Shown here piece by piece: positions 1 through 4,300 of a stretch of DNA of 7,395 nt. Origin of the DNA: CAYXRK01 sp964467615. GTDB taxonomy: Bacteria; Hydrogenedentota; Hydrogenedentia; Hydrogenedentales; GCA-2746185. The stretch is from positions 1 to 7,395 of the forward strand of contig CAYXRK010000217.1 of the NCBI GenBank assembly GCA_964467615.1, written 5' to 3'. A program made the translations under genes and the position numbers. How positions within the stretch are numbered: position 1 is the first letter of the stretch; each line of letters opens with the position of its first letter. The notes under the pieces are model-generated. The model had not been told where the DNA came from and did no database searches. It saw nothing but the letters and a program-made list of their open reading frames with translations.

Positions 1-1872
1 CAACGTCGCCGCCATCGGCTTCACTGTCAAGCGCGTCCGCCGCTCCATCTCCGACACCGCCGCCTGGTCCCCAGGGTTCGCCATCGCCACAACCAGCTCA
101 CCCTTTTCCCGCCGCAACGGCACCAGCAAATCGTGCGTCGCGAACCCCCCGTCCACCAACTCCAACGCCGCACGCTCCGGCGCGTGCTCGTCCAGCCGCA
201 CGTACTCGATCCCTAACTGCCGCGCCACCACCTGCGCTACTGCCTCCTCGAACACGTACCCCTTCTCGACTAAAATCGTCCCGATCCGGCGCCGATGGTC
301 CGCCGCCTTCTGCTCCAGAAGCGCGCTCTCCAGTTGCCGCTCCGTCACCATCCCCGCCTCCAACAACACCTCGCCCATCTTGCGCCGAAGTCCACGAGCG
401 TCGAACAAACCGCCCCTCACCGCCCACGGCGCGTCCCCCTTCGCGCGGCGCCGCGGCGCCCGCTCGTCCAACAACTGGCTCAACGCTGACACTTCACTCA
501 GTGCACTAGATAACTGTGAATCCAGATGTTCCCGCTCCGTCGCAAGGTGGACGTCTTCCGTCTCCACTTCGTCCAGTTCCACCTCCGCGTTCGCCAATTC
601 CGCCTCGAGCTCCCCCACCCGGGCCTGCAACGCCTTCCGCGCCGCCTGCGATTGCTCCAACGCGTCCTCCAACGCCGCCGACTCTTCCCGGGCCCGCTGG
701 AGAGAGTCGTCAGCGGTGCGCTTCACCGCGTCCACGACGTCCCGTGAGACCCGTTGCTCAGTTTCCCGCTCAAGTAAGCGCACCCGCGAAGCCGCTGATT
801 CGAGTTGTCCGAGCACTTTTTCCGTTTCAAATCGGGCTTCATCGCGTTCAGTTTGGGCGGCGTGCAAATCTTCCTTGAGGGCCGCTTCGCGGCGCTCCGC
901 GTCCGCCTCCAAACGCCGGAACACCGCCTCGGACTCCGCCGGAATGGCGTGGGCGGAGTCGAGCGCTTCGTGGGCCGCGGCGAGTTCCTCTCGCAGCCGT
1001 TGCGCGATGTCGCCGCGCTCGTTCAGTTGCGCGACGGCCTCCAGCACGCGGGCCTCGCGCGCGCGCAACTGCGCCGCCGACTCTTCGGCCCGCCCGTTCG
1101 CGGCCTCTAGCGCCGCTTCGAGTTGTGCCACACGCAACCGGGCGGCTTGGTGTTCCGCTTCAGCGGCGGCAGCGGCCTCGAGCGCCTCGAGGGCCTTGTC
1201 CCGCGCGATCCACGACTCCGCCAACTCGCTCCGGAGTGTTTCGATATTTTCCTCGAGCACGGCGGCCCGGACTTCCGCCGACCGCGCCCGCGATTCCGCG
1301 TGTTCTGCCCGCTGCTCGGCGAGGCCGGCGCGATCGCGCAGTTTTGGCGCCGCCGCGAGCGTCTCGCGCAATCGCGCGGCCAACGTGTCCCGTTCCGCCG
1401 AGGCCTCGGCCAGGGCCGTGTCCTTGCGCTCGATGTCCTTCTCGATCCCGCGCAGTTCCTCACGCGTCTCGAGGAGCGCGGCGATTTGCCGTTCCTGTTG
1501 CTTGCGCAACTCGGCCAATTCGCCCGCCGCGGCCACCTGCACGTTCGCCCCTTCGCGTTCGCGCGCGCGATACTCCGCCAATTCCGCCGAAAGCGCGTCC
1601 CGCTCCCGCGCGACCCGCCGCAATTCCGCTTCGAGTTGGTCCGATTCCGCCTCTTCCGCCGTCAGTGCCGCGCGAAGTTCATCCATCTCGGCAAGGCCGG
1701 AAAGCTGCGCCGCGCCATTGCGCTGACGGGCGGCAAGGAGCTTTGCGAGCGTGTTCAGTTGGTCCTTCGCGCCGCCGATCTGCGAGGTCAGCGTCCGGTG
1801 CGCCTCGGTGACCTCATCGCTCCACGAACGAATCGTGTTCTCGAGCCGGACCAGAATGTCGTCCGCCGCCAT
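1..1872 (-). CDS. Long coiled-coil protein with MshEN (GspE N-terminal-like) domain, 3' end outside window
   Basis: An uninterrupted minus-strand frame runs from ATG at 1872 to the window edge, giving 624 residues and no stop. Residues about 60-470 are very rich in Ala, Glu, Arg and Leu, with few prolines or glycines, as expected of a long coiled coil. A basic linker (471-497, with RRRAK) follows. Residues 498-624 match the MshEN/T2SSE_N fold: motif 1 at 498-521 (KMGEVLLEAGMVTERQLESA, ending LLEQ) and motif 2 at 529-552 (RIGTILVEKGYV, ending ARQ), then LGIEYV, LLVPLRR and VVAMANPGD, typical of GspE/PilB N-termini. In this family the paired motifs can bind cyclic di-GMP. Here the spacer is seven residues by my count, against the usual five, and motif 1 begins K rather than R, so ligand binding is uncertain. 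GGAG lies 10 nt before the ATG. There is no signal peptide, so it is probably cytoplasmic. An ATPase domain could follow outside the window; none is visible. The specific function is unknown. Confidence 0.85.
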   Translation of the reverse strand, partial: MAADDILVRLENTIRSWSDEVTEAHRTLTSQIGGAKDQLNTLAKLLAARQRNGAAQLSGLAEMDELRAALTAEEAESDQLEAELRRVARERDALSAELAEYRAREREGANVQVAAAGELAELRKQQERQIAALLETREELRGIEKDIERKDTALAEASAERDTLAARLRETLAAAPKLRDRAGLAEQRAEHAESRARSAEVRAAVLEENIETLRSELAESWIARDKALEALEAAAAAEAEHQAARLRVAQLEAALEAANGRAEESAAQLRAREARVLEAVAQLNERGDIAQRLREELAAAHEALDSAHAIPAESEAVFRRLEADAERREAALKEDLHAAQTERDEARFETEKVLGQLESAASRVRLLERETEQRVSRDVVDAVKRTADDSLQRAREESAALEDALEQSQAARKALQARVGELEAELANAEVELDEVETEDVHLATEREHLDSQLSSALSEVSALSQLLDERAPRRRAKGDAPWAVRGGLFDARGLRRKMGEVLLEAGMVTERQLESALLEQKAADHRRRIGTILVEKGYVFEEAVAQVVARQLGIEYVRLDEHAPERAALELVDGGFATHDLLVPLRREKGELVVAMANPGDQAAVSEMERRTRLTVKPMAATL

Positions 1873-1901
1873 CAGCGTGGTACTCCGTGCCTGCGTCCGT
1901 A

Positions 1902-1968
1902 GCGCCCGTTTCGCCGAAACCGGCGCGCCTTGGCTCCGAAACTGCGCCGGTCTCATCGAGACCGGCGC
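1902..1968. repeat. Pair of REP-like hairpins in the leader of the coiled-coil gene
   Basis: Two related stem-loops lie 17 bp apart. The first (1902-1926) has 11-bp arms with one mismatch (GCGCCCGTTTC and GAAACCGGCGC) around GCC. The second (1944-1968) has perfect 11-bp arms (GCGCCGGTCTC and GAGACCGGCGC) around ATC. The outer ends read TAGCGCC and GGCGCTA, so the doublet is itself roughly symmetric, like a BIME of two REPs. The downstream gene starts at 1872, so the pair would lie in its 5' leader if transcription begins upstream. No U-tract follows on either strand, so neither looks like an intrinsic terminator. Confidence 0.7.
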
Positions 1969-2002
1969 TACTAGCAAAAACGTTATTTTCGGACAACCAA
2001 AA

Positions 2003-2032
2003 ACTATACCTCGGAGGCGTCTTGGAGCGCAA
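2003..2032 (-). promoter_or_regulatory. Possible sigma70-type promoter for the coiled-coil/MshEN gene
   Basis: On the minus strand a TATAGT box (2008-2003) is preceded by TTGCGC (2032-2027) at an 18-bp spacing. The -10 is one base from consensus; the -35 is poor. Transcription from here would give a leader of about 120 nt containing the two hairpins at 1902-1968. It lies between the IS and the gene, so expression might survive the insertion. This is judged by eye only. Confidence 0.28.
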
Positions 2033-2090
2033 CACGTAACTCGTTAGAAATCAAGGGGTTTTGCGAATTTTAGGTCAACACCGATGGACT

Positions 2091-2098
2091 ATATATAT
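2091..2098. repeat. Probable target-site duplication, left copy
   Basis: ATATATAT directly abuts the left inverted repeat and is repeated at 4144-4151. Eight bp is the duplication length usual for IS1595-family elements. Being palindromic, it could instead be part of the inverted repeat; sequence alone cannot decide. Confidence 0.65.
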
Positions 2099-2119
2099 GG
2101 TAACTATCCCTTGACTGTA
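2099..2119 (+). repeat. IS left terminal inverted repeat (IRL)
   Basis: The left end begins GGTAACTATCCC and ends TTGACTGTA. It is a perfect 21-bp inverted match to 4123-4143. Its inner part supplies the -35 hexamer of the transposase promoter. Confidence 0.9.
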
Positions 2120-2139
2120 GAATAAATTTCTGGTAGACT
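2111..2139 (+). promoter_or_regulatory. Transposase promoter
   Basis: TTGACT (2111-2116) and TAGACT (2134-2139) are separated by exactly 17 bp, each close to the sigma70 consensus and correctly placed upstream of the transposase. The -35 lies inside the left terminal repeat, so transposase binding to the end could also repress the promoter; that regulatory effect is inference. Confidence 0.65.
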
Positions 2140-2166
2140 TGTATTCATTGGTGAAAGGACAATCCG

Positions 2167-3099
2167 ATGCCCAAGACGAACCGAAACAAGCCTACACGCG
2201 CCAAATCCTCGGAATCCGAGTATTCCCTTATGGAATTCATGGAGGAATTCCCGGATGACGCTACCTGCCTTGAATGGCTTTGGCGCAACCGTTTCTCGAA
2301 GGACGGCGAACATGCTCACTGCCCGAAATGCGACGGAGAGCGCACGTTCAAACGGTACGAGACTTCGCAGCAACGTCAATCGTGGACGTGTACCGGATGC
2401 GGGCATCATGTCCACCCGACAGCCGGAACGATCTTCCATAAGTCCGCTACGTCGCTTCACCTTTGGTTCTACGCGATGTACCTCATCACTAGCACCCGTT
2501 GCGGGATTTCCGCCAAACAGTTGGAGCGCGAACTTGGCGTGACCTACAAAACCGCGTGGCGCATGTTCAATCTCATTCGCACAGACCTTATGAAGCAGGA
2601 CGATTGCACGCTTGAAGGGGCTGTCGAATGCGATGAAACCTACATGGGTGGACAACGTCGCGGATCGTTGCAAGGCCGTCCTGGAAAAGCATCCCCGCAC
2701 AAGACGGCGGTATTCGGAATGGTTCAACGCAAGGGGCGTATCGTTGTATCCACGGTTCCGAACGTCCAAAAAGTTACGCTGCATCCGAAAATCGAGGAAC
2801 GCATCCTGCCAGCGTCTATCGTGTACACGGATGAAATGGGAGCGTACAACGGTCTTGATCGCAAAGGGTACACGCACAAGCGCATCAAGCATTCGGAGAA
2901 GGTGTACGTGAGCGGGGATATCCACACAAACACGATTGAGGGATTCTGGTCGCTCGTGAAGCGCGGAATCGGCGGCGTGTATCACGCGGTGTCCACTAAG
3001 CATCTACAGTCCTACCTGAATGAATATGCTTGGCGGTACAACCTACGTCACACGGACGAAGGACGTTTCCGAATCCTACTTCTTCGCGCGGTTCGGTGA
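2167..3099 (+). CDS. IS1595-family (ISXO2-like) DDE-type transposase
   Basis: This 310-aa protein moves the element it lies in. Residues about 20-90 form the N-terminal zinc-ribbon domain of this family: the FMEEFPDDATCLEWLWRNRF lead-in, then CPKC (C52, C55) and CTGC (C75, C78). Residues about 90-145 form a helix-turn-helix-like DNA-binding region (LGVTYKTAWRM). The ISXO2-like catalytic domain runs from about 150 to 300, with ECDETYMGG (D156), VYTDEMGAY (D222) and HTNTIEGFWSLVKRG (N255, K265). This is the DDNK set of IS1595 transposases, in which N replaces the usual third acidic residue. AAAGGA lies 7 nt before the ATG. All catalytic and zinc-binding residues are present and the frame is intact. 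The C-terminal codons overlap the convergent small ORF at 3076-3219. Confidence 0.95.
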   Translation: MPKTNRNKPTRAKSSESEYSLMEFMEEFPDDATCLEWLWRNRFSKDGEHAHCPKCDGERTFKRYETSQQRQSWTCTGCGHHVHPTAGTIFHKSATSLHLWFYAMYLITSTRCGISAKQLERELGVTYKTAWRMFNLIRTDLMKQDDCTLEGAVECDETYMGGQRRGSLQGRPGKASPHKTAVFGMVQRKGRIVVSTVPNVQKVTLHPKIEERILPASIVYTDEMGAYNGLDRKGYTHKRIKHSEKVYVSGDIHTNTIEGFWSLVKRGIGGVYHAVSTKHLQSYLNEYAWRYNLRHTDEGRFRILLLRAVR

Positions 3100-3219
3100 T
3101 TGCGGCTTGGTCTTGGGTTTCGTCTTGGAAACCTTGACCAAGTTCCGCATGAACTCGCTCCGCGTCGGAATCGGAATCTCGTAATCCTGTTCGGTCTTTT
3201 GGGTCTTCTTCGTCGCCAT
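3076..3219 (-). CDS. Small basic 47-aa protein encoded inside the IS
   Basis: The minus-strand ORF runs from ATG at 3219 to TAG at 3076. It starts MATKKTQKTEQDYEIPIPTR, continues SEFMRNLVKVSK and ends in a Lys/Pro-rich tail finishing NRAKK. An acidic/hydrophobic EIPIPTRSEF segment followed by a short helix and a basic tail looks like a real small protein rather than an antisense shadow. It fills the gap between the transposase and the passenger: its 3' end overlaps the transposase 3' end by 24 bp, and its start is 17 bp from the divergent passenger ATG. The Shine-Dalgarno is weak (AGG about 12 nt upstream). TATACT sits 6 nt before the ATG, which would allow a leaderless transcript, but no -35 is visible. 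The function is unknown; a DNA-binding, antitoxin-like or accessory role is possible but unsupported. Confidence 0.45.
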   Translation of the reverse strand: MATKKTQKTEQDYEIPIPTRSEFMRNLVKVSKTKPKTKPQSPNRAKK

Positions 3220-3222
3220 ATC

Positions 3223-3227
3223 GGGAG
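3223..3227 (+). promoter_or_regulatory. Ribosome binding site of the IS passenger gene
   Basis: GGGAG lies 8 nt before the ATG at 3236, an optimal spacing. It supports that start and supports the plus strand as the coding one, in preference to the long antisense frame through the same stretch. Confidence 0.6.
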
Positions 3228-3235
3228 TATACCTG

Positions 3236-4075
3236 ATGCTGTTTGAGGGGTGCTGGCAGAGAATTGAACGGGCACGTGCCCACAGACATGCGATATTTCA
3301 GATTTGGACAGAATTCTCTAGTAAACAGCCCAATACCCTTATTGGTCAAGTGTATGGAAGCAACGGCGAAGGGCATTTCATCGCAGTCATTCCATATCCC
3401 CTCCCGTCGATCTTGTCGCTCGAACTTGGCGAAATGCTCTATCAGCTTCGCGCCGCTCTCGATGGGAGCATTTATGCGTCCAACGTTTTGGAGTGCGGAC
3501 AAGACCCGCCCCCCGATGATGATCGTCTCGAATTTCCGATATTCGACAGACAGACCCAATGGGACGAACTCAAGAATCCCAAGAGGAACAAGCTTGGAAT
3601 ACTCGGCAATAAGCGAAAGACATTCATCGAAAGCGTACAGCCGTACAAGACACCCGTATCGATGCCAGACGAGATTAGAGTCAATGACGCGGGCCGTATC
3701 CTCGGCATCTTGAATAATTGGGCAAGAATGGACAGGCACAGACGTTTGCATGTCGTTAATCTTTATGCAACCTCCGGCCATATCGAACTTGACCCGCCCG
3801 AAGGACTGGAAGTTATAAGTATCGAGCCTTTCACCGAGACGGGCGTTGTCAAAAAAGGCGAAATACTGCTTGGTAGGTTTGTTATTAGCGGACTGTCGGA
3901 AATCCCTAAAGACTTTGAATTGCCATACGAGGCCGGTCTTACCATCACGATAGGAGTTGACGAGGCCCCGCTCGCAAAGCTGACCGATTTCGACACGTTC
4001 TCCTATCGAATCAGTCACATGATCGAAGTCGTCGAATACATCGTTAGAAGACTCGAAAACGTCTGCGTTTCGTAA
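3236..4075 (+). CDS. Uncharacterised IS passenger protein with LNNWARMDRHRRLH motif
   Basis: This 279-aa predicted soluble protein lies within the IS, downstream of and co-directional with the transposase. It has no signal peptide or membrane segment. Visible blocks are ERARAHRHAIF (11-21), LGEMLYQLRAALDGSIY (64-80), ECGQDPPPDDDRLEFPIF (86-103), FIESVQPYKTP (130-140), the strongly motif-like GILNNWARMDRHRRLHVV (157-174), and a beta-rich C-terminal half (190-245). From memory, proteins with the LGE-LYQLRAALD and DRHRRLH blocks recur as unnamed hypotheticals in diverse bacteria, especially actinobacteria; I know of no assigned function. The His/Arg/Asp cluster could be catalytic or nucleic-acid binding, but that is a guess. 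It is not needed for transposition in typical IS1595 elements, so it is cargo. Base composition matches the transposase rather than the GC-rich host genes. The frame is intact. Confidence 0.8.
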   Translation: MLFEGCWQRIERARAHRHAIFQIWTEFSSKQPNTLIGQVYGSNGEGHFIAVIPYPLPSILSLELGEMLYQLRAALDGSIYASNVLECGQDPPPDDDRLEFPIFDRQTQWDELKNPKRNKLGILGNKRKTFIESVQPYKTPVSMPDEIRVNDAGRILGILNNWARMDRHRRLHVVNLYATSGHIELDPPEGLEVISIEPFTETGVVKKGEILLGRFVISGLSEIPKDFELPYEAGLTITIGVDEAPLAKLTDFDTFSYRISHMIEVVEYIVRRLENVCVS

Positions 4076-4122
4076 CGTTCCTGTTCCCATATATACAGCT
4101 TTCAATCAACCTAGATTGTTTA

Positions 4123-4143
4123 TACAGTCAAGGGATAGTTACC
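4123..4143 (-). repeat. IS right terminal inverted repeat (IRR)
   Basis: Plus-strand sequence starts TACAGTCAAGG and ends ATAGTTACC, the exact reverse complement of 2099-2119. Inside this point the two ends diverge. The inward TTGACT lacks a suitably spaced -10, unlike the left end. Confidence 0.9.
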
Positions 4144-4151
4144 ATATATAT
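4144..4151. repeat. Probable target-site duplication, right copy
   Basis: ATATATAT directly abuts the right inverted repeat and matches 2091-2098. Removing the element and one copy would restore a site reading GGACT, ATATATAT, AGGGG. Confidence 0.65.
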
Positions 4152-4172
4152 AGGGGGTGTTTTCGGTGCGAA

Positions 4173-4266
4173 GTTCAACGTTCAACGTGCGGTGGGGAGG
4201 GCGAGGCTCCCGCCGAGCCGGGGAATCCGTCGTGGCGTCCGGCTCGGCGGGAGCCTCGCCCTCCCC
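4173..4266. repeat. Perfect 28-bp inverted repeat with 17-nt loop, preceded by a 7-bp doublet
   Basis: Two GTTCAAC copies (4173-4186) precede a perfect 28-bp inverted repeat. Its left arm is 4194-4221, beginning GGGGAGGGCGAGGC, and its right arm 4239-4266, ending GCCTCGCCCTCCCC. The loop is 17 nt (4222-4238). In translation such units read GEGEAPAEP, a phrase I recall as a common spurious ORF fragment in Planctomycetota and related phyla, which suggests a dispersed repeat family. It lies 35 bp beyond the stop of the membrane-protein gene and may affect its 3' end, but no U-run follows the stem on either strand, so it is not a standard intrinsic terminator. The rest of 4154-4300 holds nothing else I can support. 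Confidence 0.85.
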
Positions 4267-4300
4267 GGAGTCGTCGGTGGAAACGGAAACTGAGATTTTT

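Larger units (their letters stand above)
2099..4143 (+). mobile_element. IS1595-family insertion sequence with passenger gene
   Basis: This is a complete element of about 2,045 bp bounded by perfect 21-bp inverted repeats. It encodes a plus-strand ISXO2/IS1595-type transposase (2167-3099) and a second, non-transposase plus-strand gene (3236-4075). It is flanked by ATATATAT on both sides, an 8-bp duplication size that fits the IS1595 family. Because ATATATAT is nearly self-complementary, the exact ends are ambiguous by up to 10 bp each side, and the matched inverted sequence extends to 31 bp (2089-2119 and 4123-4153). Visibly lower GC than the flanking genes suggests acquisition from elsewhere. 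Intact ends and an intact transposase suggest a recent and possibly active insertion. Confidence 0.88.

Noticed and set aside
380..1726. 448-codon plus-strand ORF, Ser/Arg/Ala-rich
   Set aside because: It is antisense to the coiled-coil gene. Its composition is that expected from reverse-reading GC-rich Glu/Ala/Arg codons, whereas the minus strand gives a coherent coiled coil ending in a recognisable MshEN domain.
1969..2090. tRNA or attachment-site remnant at the IS left flank
   Set aside because: No cloverleaf, anticodon arm or T-loop could be assembled. The IS is a DDE-type element and needs no tRNA attachment site.
2104..3003. 299-codon minus-strand ORF across the transposase
   Set aside because: The plus strand encodes a full IS1595 transposase with zinc ribbon, DDNK residues and a ribosome site. 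The antisense protein shows no family motifs.
2996..4105. 369-codon minus-strand ORF, longer than the passenger gene it overlaps
   Set aside because: The plus strand has a well-spaced GGGAG and blocks I recognise from other hypothetical proteins (LYQLRAALDG, DRHRRLH). The antisense frame starts close to the IS end and has no motif.
4194..4300. Intrinsic terminator for the membrane-protein gene
   Set aside because: The 28-bp stem is strong, but no U-tract follows it on the minus strand and the poly-A run near 4294-4300 precedes it, so the terminator pattern is not met.
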